64,000 nt of DNA, taken from assembly GCF_000420765.1 (NCBI RefSeq), contig NZ_ATVO01000006.1:186001-250000 (forward strand), written 5' to 3'. This DNA comes from Sandarakinorhabdus limnophila DSM 17366. GTDB taxonomy: Bacteria > Pseudomonadota > Alphaproteobacteria > Sphingomonadales > Sphingomonadaceae. The notes beneath the pieces were generated by a model. That model saw only the letters and a program-made list of their open reading frames with translations, was not told the DNA's origin and searched no databases. The position numbers and the translations under genes were made by a program. This document shows positions 42,369 to 52,392 of this stretch, piece after piece. Within the stretch, counting starts at the first letter, position 1. Every line of letters begins with the position of its first letter.

Positions 42369-42439
42369 CAAGCATGCAAGAGGCTCCTGGAAAGCGGCGA
42401 CTTCAGCCCTGTTCAGGCCGATTCCGCAGGCATGCCATA

Positions 42440-42468
42440 TTGATAACCAAAAGCGTTACACCTGTCAA
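42440..42468 (-). promoter_or_regulatory. Strong sigma-70-type promoter facing the phage-like remnant
   Basis: On the minus strand TTGACA (42468-42463), 17 bases, TATCAA (42445-42440). It is the best consensus promoter I saw in the window. It reads leftward into the 55-codon frame and the prohead protease / capsid / DUF2793 remnant. Confidence 0.6.
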
Positions 42469-42480
42469 TCAATAAAGTGC

Positions 42481-43890
42481 CTATTTGGTTATTTTATCCA
42501 GCGTCGCCACCACTTCCGCAGCAAAGCGCGGCATCGCGAATGGCGCGGCCGGCAGATCGAAGCCGCGCCGAATCACGATGATATTCCTCCCCGGCACGAT
42601 CACCGCATACTGCCCGCGATTGCCATTCATCGCATAGGTTCCCGCAGGCAATGCCGGCACCGCATCATGCGCGCCCAGCCCACCCCACCGCCAGAATCCG
42701 GCACCATAGCCTTCGGGCCGGCCCTGCGGCTGGGTCATTGTCGCGGCTTCCACAAATGCCGGCCAATCGGTAGGCAGCAGCTGCTGGCCCCCAATCTTGC
42801 CGCCGTTCTGGTACAGCAGCGCCAGCCGGGCCAGATCGCGCGCCGTCATCCACACCTGACTCGACAGCACGAAATCGCCCTGCCAGTCGGTTTCCGGCGT
42901 GGTTCGGGTCATCCCCAGCGGCCACAGCAGTTCGGTGAACGGGAAGGCCAGCGCCGCGTGCTTGCCGCCCTGTGCTGCGACGGTGCGCGAAAGGGCCAGC
43001 CCGGCCAACATGATGTCATTATTGCTGTAATTGAAATGCGTGCCCGGTGCATATTCCAGCGGCATCGTCACCGCCGTCTGCGCCACCAAGGCACCGCCCA
43101 CATAAACTTCGTCCGTGCGGTTGCCCGGCCCGGCCGTCCACAACCCGCTATTCATGCGCAGCAGTTGGTTCCAGCTGATGGCGGCGCGCGGATCGCCTTC
43201 TGCTCGCCACTGCGGCACAGGCGCTGGCCGGTTCACGTCCACCAGCCCAAGCTGCACCGCCCGGCCGACAAGTGTGGCTGTCAGCGATTTGGCCACACTC
43301 CACGTGCGCTGCGGCGTGTGCATCGTCCAATCGGCGCGATAGCGTTCGGCGATGATCTTGCCGTCCTTCAGCACGATCACCGCCGTGGTGCGATCACTGG
43401 CAAAGGCCGTCGCCACCACTTCATCCAGCGCGACGCGGGCCTTGCGCTTCTTCAGCGGCTGCGCCGCGCCGGCATCGCCCAGCGGCCAGGCCATGGCATC
43501 GGTCGCCGCCAGATCTGGTGTTGTCAGGCCCGGCACCAGCTTGGGCAGCGCTGATGCGACCTCCGGCCCGGCGCCCGGCGGCAACTGCGCGCAGCCCAAC
43601 AAAGGCCGCCACACGGCGATGCGAGGCGGCATATCATCAGCAAATTTAACCGATACGGTTCGCGTTGCTTCGTTGATCGCGGCGGGCAATGTGGTCACGC
43701 TGTCCTGATACTCGCGGTAGATACCGGTCAGATCATCGCGGGTGATGCTGGCGACATCCTGTCCTGCATTCCAGCGCCCGGAACACAGGAAGGCCGCCTT
43801 GTACCCCGCCGCCAGCGCCAGCCGGTGAGGGTCCTCTGCCGCAGCGGCAGGAGCAGCCAGCAATGCCGCCGCGATCAGTGCCCGCTTCAT
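42481..43890 (-). CDS. Exported serine hydrolase (beta-lactamase class C family)
   Basis: A 469-residue protein with signal peptide MKRALIAAALLAAPAAAAE. The class-C-like catalytic motifs are SVAK (S198 and K201) and YSN (288-290). The mature protein has a 130-residue N-terminal part before the hydrolase domain, with two cysteines (FLCSGRW and LLGCAQ). The family includes esterases, peptidases and 6-aminohexanoate-dimer hydrolases; antibiotic resistance should not be assumed. It is the last gene of a leftward operon, overlapping the previous hydrolase by 4 bases. Confidence 0.88.
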   Translation of the reverse strand: MKRALIAAALLAAPAAAAEDPHRLALAAGYKAAFLCSGRWNAGQDVASITRDDLTGIYREYQDSVTTLPAAINEATRTVSVKFADDMPPRIAVWRPLLGCAQLPPGAGPEVASALPKLVPGLTTPDLAATDAMAWPLGDAGAAQPLKKRKARVALDEVVATAFASDRTTAVIVLKDGKIIAERYRADWTMHTPQRTWSVAKSLTATLVGRAVQLGLVDVNRPAPVPQWRAEGDPRAAISWNQLLRMNSGLWTAGPGNRTDEVYVGGALVAQTAVTMPLEYAPGTHFNYSNNDIMLAGLALSRTVAAQGGKHAALAFPFTELLWPLGMTRTTPETDWQGDFVLSSQVWMTARDLARLALLYQNGGKIGGQQLLPTDWPAFVEAATMTQPQGRPEGYGAGFWRWGGLGAHDAVPALPAGTYAMNGNRGQYAVIVPGRNIIVIRRGFDLPAAPFAMPRFAAEVVATLDKITK

Positions 43891-45020
43891 GCCATCAGGC
43901 TCCCCCACACGCTGGCCATCAGCATGCCGGCGCGCATGTCGCCCACGGTGGTGCCAGCCATCTTGTTCATCACGTAACTCATGCACAGCCGCGCATCCAT
44001 GTCGCACACCACCAGGCTGCCGCCGTAACCGCCCCAGAATATGGTGTTGGGGTTGGGCATCGGGCGTGTCGGCCCAGCCAGGCCATAGCCCATGCCGTAA
44101 CGCACCGGCATGTTCAGCACCTGGTCGTGCCCTTCGATCTGCAGTTCCAACGCCTTCTTCACGCCGGCCTCGCTCAGCAGCCGCTTGCCGCCGGCCACAC
44201 CGCCATTGGCCATGAGCGTCTGCACCGCCGCGACCGAGCGGGCATTGCCATGGCCGCCCGCCGCCGGGATTTCCGCCGCGCGCCATGCGCGGGTGCGGGT
44301 ATCGAGCGGGTTGATCGGCGGGTTGGTCGCCATATTCTTCGCCAGCGCCGATTGCGGCCCGTCGCTGATGCTGGCGCCCTGCGGCGGCGGCACCAGATCG
44401 GCGACACGGCCATCGTGCGCCGCATCCAGCCCGATATGGAAATCGGCCCCCAGCGGCCCGGCCAACTGCTCCGCAAACACCGTGCCCAGCGACTTGCCGG
44501 TGATGCGCCGCACAACTTCACCGACCAGATAGCCTTGCGTCACCGCGTGATAGCCCGGCGCGGTGCCCGGTTCCCAGAACGGCGCCTGCGCGGCCAGGCG
44601 GCTGGTGACCAGATCCCAGTCGTACAAATCAGCCGGCTGCATCGGATCGTGAAAGCCGGAAAGGCCGGCGGCATGGCTCATCAACTGCGCCACGGTCACG
44701 TCCTGCTTACCGGCCGCGGCAAACTCCGGCCAGTAATGCGCGACCTTCTCTTCAAACTTCAGCGCGCCCTGGTCCGCCAACCACAGCGCGGTGAGCGCCG
44801 TCATCGTCTTGGTGGTGGAATAGACGTTGACGATCGTGTCCTTCTCCCAGGGCCGCGTCTGTTCGGCATCGGCCCAGCCGCCCCACAGATCGATCACTGG
44901 CTCGCCATCAATCGTGGCGGCGAAACTGGCCCCGAGATCATCACCGCGCGCGAAGGCCGCGGCAAAGGCGCCGCGCACGGCTTCGAATTTCGGATGCACA
45001 AAACCCTGCACGTCACTCAT
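43887..45020 (-). CDS. Serine hydrolase (beta-lactamase family, EstB-like)
   Basis: A 377-residue cytoplasmic class-C-fold hydrolase without signal peptide. The catalytic motif STTK has S68 and K71, and Y-x-x-x-x-QGYLVGEVV provides the tyrosine. The pattern VIDLWGGWADAEQTRPWEKDTI in parts and SHAAGLSGF is typical of the EstB-like esterases. It is only distantly similar to the next gene, though both are of the same fold, so they are not a recent duplicate. It overlaps dgt by 4 bases on one side and the exported hydrolase by 4 on the other. Confidence 0.9.
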   Translation of the reverse strand: MSDVQGFVHPKFEAVRGAFAAAFARGDDLGASFAATIDGEPVIDLWGGWADAEQTRPWEKDTIVNVYSTTKTMTALTALWLADQGALKFEEKVAHYWPEFAAAGKQDVTVAQLMSHAAGLSGFHDPMQPADLYDWDLVTSRLAAQAPFWEPGTAPGYHAVTQGYLVGEVVRRITGKSLGTVFAEQLAGPLGADFHIGLDAAHDGRVADLVPPPQGASISDGPQSALAKNMATNPPINPLDTRTRAWRAAEIPAAGGHGNARSVAAVQTLMANGGVAGGKRLLSEAGVKKALELQIEGHDQVLNMPVRYGMGYGLAGPTRPMPNPNTIFWGGYGGSLVVCDMDARLCMSYVMNKMAGTTVGDMRAGMLMASVWGSLMA

Positions 45021-46183
45021 GTCACCATCTCCTCGGGCAGGGGCGATGGCCCCACCAGTTCACGATATAGTTTCAGCGCATAACGATCCGTCATGCCAGC
45101 CACGAAATCACCAACATGCCGGGCACGCGCCGGTTCGTCGGCCGGGCAGGTGCTCGCCCAATCACCAGGCAGTCGCGCCGGATCGGCGTGGAGCGCGGCA
45201 AACAGCCCCTCAACCACTGCTTCCGATGGGTCACGCAGCCGCGCTACCGCCGGCGCACGATACATGCGCTCACGCAGGAAGGCCTTTAGCGCCCGAACCT
45301 CGGCAGAAAGCCCGTCCGAAAGGCCGGCAATCGTATGGCCAGCGCCGCGAACATCCTCGACGCTTCGCGGATCGATTGCCGCCAGCCTGGCGCGCGTGGT
45401 GGCGAGCAGGTCTTCCACCATCCGTCCGATCTGTTCGCGCACAAGCTCGGGCACCAGCCGCCGCCGCGCCGAAATGCCGGGCCAACGCCGCGTCACCGCC
45501 TCCCAGCAATCGGCGACGAATGGCACGGCGGTTACCACATCCTCGATCCCAAACAGGCCGGCGCGGATGCCATCATCCAGATCGTGATTGTCGTAGGCAA
45601 TATCGTCGGCAATTGCCGCAATCTGCGCTTCCAGCCCGGCATGGCTGGTCAGGTCCAAAGGCCAAGCGGCATCGACGCCGGCCAGCGCCCAGCCCGGTTC
45701 ATAAATCGGCCCATTGTGCTTGGCCAGGCCTTCCAGCGTTTCCCACGTCAGGTTCAGCCCGTCGAACCCGGGGTGCCGGCATTCCAGTTTCGTCACGATG
45801 CGCAGGGCGTGGCCGTTGTGATCAAAGCCACCCCACGGCGCCATCACCAGTTCCAGCGCATCCTCACCGCTATGCCCGAACGGCGGGTGGCCCAGATCAT
45901 GCGCCAGTGCCAACGCCTCGGTCAGGTCCTCGTCCACATTGAGCGCGCGGGCCAGGCTGCGGGCGATCTGCGCCACTTCCAGGCTGTGGGTCAGGCGCAC
46001 GCGGAAATGATCGCCGTCGGGGGCTACAAATACCTGCGTCTTGTAGCGCAGCCGCCGAAACGCGCCGGCGTGGATGATCCGGTCGCGATCGCGCGCAAAC
46101 GGGCTGCGCGTTGCCGAAGCCGCCTCCGAGTGCAGCCGCCCGCGTGACGCCTGCCAGTGCGTGGCGAAGGGGGCGAGGGTCAA
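45017..46183 (-). CDS. dgt: dGTPase-like deoxynucleoside triphosphate triphosphohydrolase
   Basis: A 388-residue HD-domain enzyme cleaving dNTP to nucleoside and triphosphate. The motifs RRLRYKTQVF, RLTHSLEVAQIARSLARAL (H66) and HDLGHPPFGHSGEDAL (H95, D96) are diagnostic. DDIAYDNHDLDDG holds the next metal ligand. The start is TTG at 46183, chosen because family N-termini match it and GAGG precedes; no ATG is nearby. It is 10 bases after the CoA transferase and overlaps the hydrolase gene, so the four genes form one operon. Confidence 0.93.
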   Translation of the reverse strand: MTLAPFATHWQASRGRLHSEAASATRSPFARDRDRIIHAGAFRRLRYKTQVFVAPDGDHFRVRLTHSLEVAQIARSLARALNVDEDLTEALALAHDLGHPPFGHSGEDALELVMAPWGGFDHNGHALRIVTKLECRHPGFDGLNLTWETLEGLAKHNGPIYEPGWALAGVDAAWPLDLTSHAGLEAQIAAIADDIAYDNHDLDDGIRAGLFGIEDVVTAVPFVADCWEAVTRRWPGISARRRLVPELVREQIGRMVEDLLATTRARLAAIDPRSVEDVRGAGHTIAGLSDGLSAEVRALKAFLRERMYRAPAVARLRDPSEAVVEGLFAALHADPARLPGDWASTCPADEPARARHVGDFVAGMTDRYALKLYRELVGPSPLPEEMVT

Positions 46184-46193
46184 AGCCTCACCC

Positions 46194-47318
46194 TCACTTC
46201 ACCGTCCCGGCCGCCTTCAGGGCCTCCACCTTGCCCGAGTCGTACCCCAGTTCGGCCAGGATCGCATCGGTATCGGCCATCTTTGTCATGCGCGGCGCAT
46301 CGCTCACGGTGGCCGAATAGCGCGGGGCGGGCGCAGGCTGCATCACGCCATCGGCTTCCACGAAGGTGCCGCGCGCGGCGTTGTGCGGGTGATGCGGCGC
46401 TTCGCTCATGCTCAGCACGGGCGCGAAGCACACGTCGGTCATCTCCATGTCCGCACACCAGTCATCGCGGCTGCGCGTCTTGAACAGCGCGGTCAGCCGT
46501 TCCTTCAGGGCCGGCCACTGCGCCGAATTCATCTGCGCGGCGAAATCGGCATCGTCCTTCAGCCCGGTCTTTTCCAGCAGCAGCGCATAAAATTGCGGTT
46601 CCAGGCTGCCGATGCTGATCCATTTTCCGTCGGCGCATTCATACGTGTCATACATGTGGGCGCCGGTATCGAGCAGGTTCACCCCGCGCTCGTCCTTCCA
46701 GATGCCGTTAGCGCGAAAACCCCAGATCATCGCCATCAACGCGGCGGCACCATCGGTCATGGCGCAATCGATCACCTGGCCCTGGCCGGTGGTTTTCGCG
46801 TGCAGCAGCGCCGAAACCATGCCGAACGCCAGCATCATGCCGCCACCGCCGAAATCGCCCACCATGTTGATCGGCGGCGTTGGCTTCTCGCCCGCCCGGC
46901 CATAGGCGTGCAGGGCGCCGGCCAGCGCGATATAGTTGATGTCGTGGCCGGCGGCATTGGCATAGGGGCCGAATTGGCCCCAGCCGGTCATGCGGCCATA
47001 TACCAGCTTGGAATTGACGGCGTGGCATTCTGCCGGGCCCAGGCCCAGCCGCTCGGTCACGCCGGGGCGGAAACCTTCGAAAAGCGCATCGGCGGATTTC
47101 ACCAGATCCAACACCAGCGCCCTGCCTTCGTCACTCTTCAGATCCACCCCGATCACCCGTCGGCCGCGCAGCAGCGGATCACGCGCATCGATCCGCGCGC
47201 CCGGCCGATCCACCCGGATCACTTCCGCGCCATGATCGGCCAGCATCATACCGGCAAATGGCCCCGGCCCGATCCCGGCCAGTTCGATGATCCTGATTCC
47301 CTGCAGCGGCCCGGCCAT
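46194..47318 (-). CDS. CaiB/BaiF-family CoA transferase (alpha-methylacyl-CoA racemase-like)
   Basis: A 374-residue family III CoA-transferase-fold enzyme, most like alpha-methylacyl-CoA racemase. The start [55 protein letters not shown] in parts, and [13 protein letters not shown] fit this branch, with the H and D of [11 protein letters not shown] and GDFGGG at the racemase active-site positions. It would act on branched or bile-acid-type acyl-CoA. A GGGAG ribosome binding site supports the ATG at 47318. It is the first gene of the operon with dgt and two serine hydrolases. Confidence 0.92.
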   Translation of the reverse strand: MAGPLQGIRIIELAGIGPGPFAGMMLADHGAEVIRVDRPGARIDARDPLLRGRRVIGVDLKSDEGRALVLDLVKSADALFEGFRPGVTERLGLGPAECHAVNSKLVYGRMTGWGQFGPYANAAGHDINYIALAGALHAYGRAGEKPTPPINMVGDFGGGGMMLAFGMVSALLHAKTTGQGQVIDCAMTDGAAALMAMIWGFRANGIWKDERGVNLLDTGAHMYDTYECADGKWISIGSLEPQFYALLLEKTGLKDDADFAAQMNSAQWPALKERLTALFKTRSRDDWCADMEMTDVCFAPVLSMSEAPHHPHNAARGTFVEADGVMQPAPAPRYSATVSDAPRMTKMADTDAILAELGYDSGKVEALKAAGTVK

Positions 47319-47416
47319 ATGCGTCACTCCCTTGTGTTTGGGCCACAAGTGGCACGCCGGGCGCGGCAGGCCAAGCTGTTGGGGGTGGCAGGGGCAGGCA
47401 CTGCGGCCGGCGGCCT

Positions 47417-49396
47417 TCAATCGGTGCGGGGCACGAACGAGAAGGTCTGCCGCTCGACGATCTCGCTCACAGCGCGGTGGGCTTCCTCGAACGCGGCATC
47501 GGTGTGCGGGCTGGCGGCGGCATCGGCATTGGCGATGACAACCAGGCCATAGGGCTGGCGTCCGATGACGCAGGGGCGGGTGGGGCTTTGGGCATAGACC
47601 CACTCCACCGGATCGGTGAGGCTGTTGTAGGTATAGCTGTAGCCATGCGGCCAGCGGTTGACGGTAATGGCGGCGATGTCGCGCGCCGGATCAAAGCCGC
47701 CGGGGCCAAGCAAACGTGCCAATTGGCTACGAGTTTCGCGCTCGAAATCCTCGAAGCTGGTGGCGAGCAGGCGGGCGCGGCCAATTTTGTGCTGCTCGCG
47801 GCGCGGCAGGCCGGGTTCGGCGGGAAATTGCGTCAGATGCAGCGCGATCGGCTCGTCCGGGCTTTGCGCGTGGACCACGCCGCCCAGTCTGGCAGCTTCG
47901 GTGAGCGCCACCGTGTCGTGAAACATGGTTGGGCAATAGAAATTGGACACACCGAGCTTGTGGAAGGCGCGCCAGTTGCGCAGCACGACATTGGTATAGA
48001 CCAGCGGCCCCTTGGTGCCATAGCGCAGCGCGTCTTTCTGGGCGGCGGGCAATTCCGGCATGATGTGCGGGATCACCTCGTTCCAGCAGGCGAGCAGCAC
48101 CGCCTTCGCGCGCACCGATTGCAGCTTGCCATCCTTCACATAACGCACCGTCGCGTTGCTGGCGCTCGCCGCATCGCCGTCGTGGCTGACGTTGAGAACG
48201 AGGCTGGAGAGCCGGATGCGCACCGGGTTTGCCGGCGCATCGAGCGCAGCATAATTGATGCGGGCGGTTGCCATGTCTTCCTGCGTGCGCGCCGGCGTCG
48301 CCCCAGGCACCAGTGCCGCCACCAGCAGCCGGGCCAGCGTGGCATTGCCATCGGGGAAATGAATGGACTCCTTGCCTTCGCGTTGGCGGCCGTGGTGGCC
48401 GCCGTGCAGATCGGCAAACAGGCCATCGGGTACCTGGCCCAGGCCAAGGCCGGAGAAACCGGGATAGCCCTGCACCCAGCCGAACAGCGCCGGCGTGGCA
48501 TCGGCGCCGACACAGAAGCTGGCGCGGCCCATGGTCATGAAGAACCACATCGCTTGGGCATCGAGGCCGACTGTTTGGGTATAATAATCCTGCAGCGATG
48601 TGCGGGCGAGGAAGGCCTTCTTTGCCGTCACATCCATGCTGGCCAGATAATCTGGCTGATCGGGTGCAAGCAGCCGCGCCATGTCGGCACGGGCCTTTGG
48701 CGAAAGAGGCGTGCGGGCGAGGAACTCTGCGCCGAACCGCGGCCCGCGCATGCCGCGCTGCGCCGGATCGGCCACCACCAGTTGATCCTTGCCCCAACGC
48801 TCCTTCTCGAAAAAATAGCCGCGCCGCAGGCCGAGCCCGGCATAGAGCCGGCTGTTGGCATCGTTGGTGACCTTGTAGCGCTCCAGATCGATGCCGAGAT
48901 CATCAAGGATCGAACGCGCCCATTTGTTGTAGCGTTCGGGCGACTCGATATTCAGCGTGCCGCCGTTGATGACGATGAATTTGCCATCCACCACATATTC
49001 GTTGCGCTTGGCGTGGCCGCCAAAATCATCGTGATTATCAAGGATCAGGATGCGTGCCTGCGGCCCCACTGCCTTGCGATAGAAATGCGCTGCCGCCAGG
49101 CCGCTCAGCCCGCCGCCGACGATGACAAGATCATAGGTCTCACCCGTATCCTGCGCGTCGCCGGGTTTCTGGCCGTCGCGCAACGCATGCGCCATTTCGA
49201 ACGAGCCCGGATGGCTGCCGCGCATCCCGGTGCGGGACGGGGGGTAAGTCTCGTCTTGCGGGATCAGGCCCCCGGCTCGCGCTGCGCCCAGTGCCGGCAC
49301 CCCGGCCCCGAGCGCGCCGACCGCCACCGCGGCTCCGTTCACGAAATCGCGGCGGCTGATGCGGGCGTTCATGCCCAGTGCGTCATCATCCAGCAT
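47417..49396 (-). CDS. Tat-exported FAD oxidoreductase, spermidine dehydrogenase-like (copy 1)
   Basis: A 659-residue flavoprotein. The Tat signal ([20 protein letters not shown], about 12-31) is followed by [20 protein letters not shown], the signature of the SpdH group, the FAD motif [18 protein letters not shown], and [18 protein letters not shown]. The C-terminus has [17 protein letters not shown]. SpdH of Citrobacter and Pseudomonas oxidises spermidine and carries FAD plus heme; substrate here is not known. The ATG at 49396 is chosen since the paralog has the same short lead before LGMN. It is in an operon after a small secreted protein and has a divergent paralog at 50074. Confidence 0.85.
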   Translation of the reverse strand: MLDDDALGMNARISRRDFVNGAAVAVGALGAGVPALGAARAGGLIPQDETYPPSRTGMRGSHPGSFEMAHALRDGQKPGDAQDTGETYDLVIVGGGLSGLAAAHFYRKAVGPQARILILDNHDDFGGHAKRNEYVVDGKFIVINGGTLNIESPERYNKWARSILDDLGIDLERYKVTNDANSRLYAGLGLRRGYFFEKERWGKDQLVVADPAQRGMRGPRFGAEFLARTPLSPKARADMARLLAPDQPDYLASMDVTAKKAFLARTSLQDYYTQTVGLDAQAMWFFMTMGRASFCVGADATPALFGWVQGYPGFSGLGLGQVPDGLFADLHGGHHGRQREGKESIHFPDGNATLARLLVAALVPGATPARTQEDMATARINYAALDAPANPVRIRLSSLVLNVSHDGDAASASNATVRYVKDGKLQSVRAKAVLLACWNEVIPHIMPELPAAQKDALRYGTKGPLVYTNVVLRNWRAFHKLGVSNFYCPTMFHDTVALTEAARLGGVVHAQSPDEPIALHLTQFPAEPGLPRREQHKIGRARLLATSFEDFERETRSQLARLLGPGGFDPARDIAAITVNRWPHGYSYTYNSLTDPVEWVYAQSPTRPCVIGRQPYGLVVIANADAAASPHTDAAFEEAHRAVSEIVERQTFSFVPRTD

Positions 49397-49427
49397 CGGC
49401 CAGCCCCCAAGTGCACTTTGCCCATTG

Positions 49428-49970
49428 TTATTTCCGTCGCACCCACTTCAGATCATATTCGGTGGTCCAGGTCGTGCCGCCATCTTCGGTGCCCACCGAA
49501 AGTTCGCGGATGGTGCCATCCGAGTTGGCAAACAGCGTCCAGTGGCGCAGCCGCACCTTGCCGTTCGGCAGCGGCCGTTCGGTGACATAACGCATCTCGC
49601 CGGGCTTGATCAGGCTGCCGCGGAAACTGGTGGTCGCCCCGGTATCCGTCGCCCAGTAATAGCCCCAGTTCTTCAGCAGAGGCGAATAGTTGAACAGGCC
49701 AACGCCATTGCCGCCCCGGGCCGCGTCGAGCACCATCCAGCGTTCCTCGATCACGCAATCGTTCAGGATCAGCTTCATGGAGACTTCGGCGGTCTTCTTG
49801 TCGCCGGCAAACACATCCCATTCGCCAACGGTGAAATCCTGCTGGCGAAACAGACTGTCGGCCCGGCAGGTTTCGGTGGGTTTGGCAGCGGGCGGCGCTG
49901 CCGGGGTCTGGGCGGCGACGGGCACGGCGGCAGCCAGCATGACGGCGATCAACGGGATGGTCTGGCGCAT
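49428..49970 (-). CDS. Secreted small protein (DUF1579-like)
   Basis: A 180-residue exported protein with signal peptide MRQTIPLIAVMLAAAVPVAAQ. The mature part is beta-rich with FTVGEWDVFAGDKKTAEVS, LILNDCVIEERWMV, and WTLFANSDGTIRELSVGTED; this spacing (G-x-W-D-V, C-x-I-E-E-R-W) resembles DUF1579/lipocalin-like proteins. There are two cysteines (ETCRAD and NDCVIE) that may form a disulfide. A GGAGGGG ribosome binding site supports the start. It lies between the two SpdH-like genes, cotranscribed with copy 1 and divergent from copy 2, so it may be a partner of the periplasmic dehydrogenases. Confidence 0.8.
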   Translation of the reverse strand: MRQTIPLIAVMLAAAVPVAAQTPAAPPAAKPTETCRADSLFRQQDFTVGEWDVFAGDKKTAEVSMKLILNDCVIEERWMVLDAARGGNGVGLFNYSPLLKNWGYYWATDTGATTSFRGSLIKPGEMRYVTERPLPNGKVRLRHWTLFANSDGTIRELSVGTEDGGTTWTTEYDLKWVRRK

Positions 49971-50073
49971 CGGCCCCTCCTTGCACTGCGATGGCGGGAT
50001 GCTAGCCTGTGTGCAGGGCCTTGTCTCGCTCGTCGGATGACGGAGAGGCGGAGCCGGCAGGGGGAACTAGGTG

Positions 50074-51936
50074 ATGAGCGATTGGTCTGATCGGACGTTG
50101 GGGATGAACCGGCCGATTGCGCGGCGGGATTTCATCAGCGGCGTGGCGGTTGGTGTCGCGGCGTCTGGCCTATCCTTGCCGGCATGGGCGGCCGAAGCGC
50201 CCGACTATCCCCCGTTGAAAACCGGCCTGCGCGGGCAATATCCCGGCAGTTTCGAAACCGCGCACATGGCCCGCGACGGCAGTTTTGGCGGCGCGGTTCC
50301 GGCGGATGACAGCGGCGAACATTATGATCTGGTGATCGTGGGCGGCGGCATTTCCGGACTGTCGGCGGCCCATTTCTACCGGCAGGCGCTAGGCGACGAT
50401 CGCAAGATCCTGATCCTCGACAATCACGATGATTTCGGCGGCCACGCCAAGCGCAACGAGTTCCACTACGGCGGCCGCACTATCCTTGCCTATGGCGGCA
50501 CGATGAGCATTGAATCGCCCTTCCCTTACAGCTTCACGTCGAAAAAGCTGCTGGCCGATCTGGGTGTCGATCTGGCCAGCTATGAGCGGTTCGAGACCAA
50601 GGCCTATGCCGGGCTGGGCAACGCCACTTTCTTTGACCGGCAGCATTTTCTGAACGACAAATTGGTCACCGGCACGGGCAAGAAACCGTGGCCACAATTC
50701 TTCGCCGAAGCCCCGCTCTCGCCCGCCGTCCGCGCTGACCTGACGCGCCTGCACACGCAAGTGAAGGATCATCTCCCCGGCCTTGATCCAGAGGCAAAGG
50801 CGGCGGCGCTCAAGGCCATGAGCTATCAGGATTATCTGCTGAAACATGCCGGCATGCTGCCCGAATGCCTGCCCTTCTTCACCGGCCAGGGCTATCGCAA
50901 CAACAAGCGGGTGGACACGCTGCCGGCCTGGGAAGCCGCCTTGAGCAAGCGCGCGCCGGGCTTTGCCGGCATGACCCTGCCCGGCCAGATTCACGCCGAA
51001 GCCCAGCATTTTCACTGGCCCGATGGCAATGCATCGGTGGCGCGGCTGCTGGTGTCGGCGCTGGTGCCGGGCGTGTTTCCGGGCAAGCTCGATCAGGAAA
51101 GCGTCGTGCTGGCGCCGGCCAATTATGCCGCGCTCGACAATGCGAAGAATGCGGTGCGCATCCGGCTTTCGAGCATGGTGATCCGCGCCGAACATCTGGG
51201 GCCGGTGACGCGCAGCACCGAAAAGGCGGCGCGCGTGGTGTATGTGAAGGATGGCCAGCGCGTCGCGGTGACGGCGGCCAATGTGATCCTGGCCTGTTTC
51301 AACAACATCATCCCGTTCATCGTGCCCAGCCTGCCGCAGGCGCAGAAGGCGGCGCTGCTCTATCCGTCAAAGGTGCCGATGCAATATACCAACGTGCTGC
51401 TGCGCGACTGGAAGGCGTGGGCGAAGCTGGGCATCAAGGCCATCCATGCGCCCAACGGCTATCACACCACCACCGCGCTCGACACGCCAATGGCGATCGG
51501 CGGTTATCGCAGCGCGCAGACGCCGGATGAACCGGTCGTGCTGCACATGGTGCGCAATCCCAACAGCCCCGGAAGCCCACGCAAGGAACAGAACCGCATC
51601 GGCCGTGCCGACATGCTGGCCACCGACTACACCACCATTGAACGCGAAATTAGGAGCCAGCTGCAGCGCATGCTGGGCAGTGCCGGTTTCGAGGCGGCGC
51701 GCGACATTGCCGGCATCACCGTCAACCGCTGGCCGCATGGCTACAGCTATACCTATGACACGCTGGGCGATCCGGATGTGCACGACGAACAGCGCCCACA
51801 CATATTGGGCCGGCAGAGCTTCGGCCGCATGGCCATCGCCAATGCCGATGCGTCGGCTTCGGCCTTCACCAACACCGCCATCGACATGGGCGAACGGGCC
51901 GTGCAGGAATGCCTGATCAGCCGCGGACTTATCTAG
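50074..51936 (+). CDS. Tat-exported FAD oxidoreductase, spermidine dehydrogenase-like (copy 2)
   Basis: A 620-residue paralog of copy 1, on the opposite strand. The Tat signal is IARRDFISGVAVGVAASGLS, then [56 protein letters not shown] and [17 protein letters not shown]. It is clearly related over its whole length but diverged, with insertions and deletions between, so the duplication is old or the genes came separately. ATG 50074 is preferred over GTG 50071; AGGGGG precedes both. The 103-base divergent gap to the small secreted protein probably holds both promoters. Confidence 0.85.
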   Translation: MSDWSDRTLGMNRPIARRDFISGVAVGVAASGLSLPAWAAEAPDYPPLKTGLRGQYPGSFETAHMARDGSFGGAVPADDSGEHYDLVIVGGGISGLSAAHFYRQALGDDRKILILDNHDDFGGHAKRNEFHYGGRTILAYGGTMSIESPFPYSFTSKKLLADLGVDLASYERFETKAYAGLGNATFFDRQHFLNDKLVTGTGKKPWPQFFAEAPLSPAVRADLTRLHTQVKDHLPGLDPEAKAAALKAMSYQDYLLKHAGMLPECLPFFTGQGYRNNKRVDTLPAWEAALSKRAPGFAGMTLPGQIHAEAQHFHWPDGNASVARLLVSALVPGVFPGKLDQESVVLAPANYAALDNAKNAVRIRLSSMVIRAEHLGPVTRSTEKAARVVYVKDGQRVAVTAANVILACFNNIIPFIVPSLPQAQKAALLYPSKVPMQYTNVLLRDWKAWAKLGIKAIHAPNGYHTTTALDTPMAIGGYRSAQTPDEPVVLHMVRNPNSPGSPRKEQNRIGRADMLATDYTTIEREIRSQLQRMLGSAGFEAARDIAGITVNRWPHGYSYTYDTLGDPDVHDEQRPHILGRQSFGRMAIANADASASAFTNTAIDMGERAVQECLISRGLI

Positions 51937-52050
51937 CAAAAATCGCTGGCTGAGGTCGCTGGACTTCGCCAGCCACCCCATGTCAGACTGCGGCAAAACA
52001 AGGCCGCCAATCCTTGGCAGGCCAGGGGGTTGGCGGCGGAAACACGGCAA

Positions 52051-52392
52051 ATGGCCATTATCACCATCTGGCATAACCCCAAATGTGGCACCTCGCGGGG
52101 TGCGTTGGCCTTGCTGCACGAACAGGGCCATGATGTGCACGTGATCGAATATCTGAAAACCCCGCCCGATGCCGCAACGTTGGCTGGCGTGGCCGCGGCC
52201 GTGGGCGGCGCCAAGGCCCTGTTGCGCACGCGCGGCACCGATGCAGAGGAACGCGGCCTGCCGCAAGCGGACGACGCCACCATCCTGGCCGCCATGCTGG
52301 CCGATCCCATCCTGATCAACCGCCCGGTGGTAATCGGGCCCGGTGGCACCATGCTCGCCCGCCCGGCCGAACGCGCGCTGGAAGCGGCATGA
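52051..52392 (+). CDS. arsC: ArsC-family arsenate reductase-like protein
   Basis: A 113-residue glutaredoxin-type ArsC-family protein. The HNPKCGTSR motif (8-16) has the catalytic C12, and INRPVVIGPGGTMLARP fits the conserved R-P-V/I region. A third ArsC arginine is present in LLRTRGT. True arsenate reductase and YfgD/Spx-like relatives share this pattern, so the function is likely but not certain. It overlaps a GNAT acetyltransferase by 4 bases. No arsR, arsB or acr3 is next to it. Confidence 0.8.
   Translation: MAIITIWHNPKCGTSRGALALLHEQGHDVHVIEYLKTPPDAATLAGVAAAVGGAKALLRTRGTDAEERGLPQADDATILAAMLADPILINRPVVIGPGGTMLARPAERALEAA

Noticed and set aside
42046-42375. 109-codon frame beginning MLDALVSP, with the best-placed ribosome binding site at this locus
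   Set aside because: The second half is antiphase to the prohead protease sequence and turns into Arg/Gly/Ala-rich nonsense. It is likely translated by accident, if at all; the signal peptide is in the neighbouring frame.
43887-45020. Beta-lactam resistance gene
   Set aside because: The S-x-x-K fold is shared by many esterases and peptidases; there is no ampR neighbour and no signal peptide in this copy, so no resistance claim is made.
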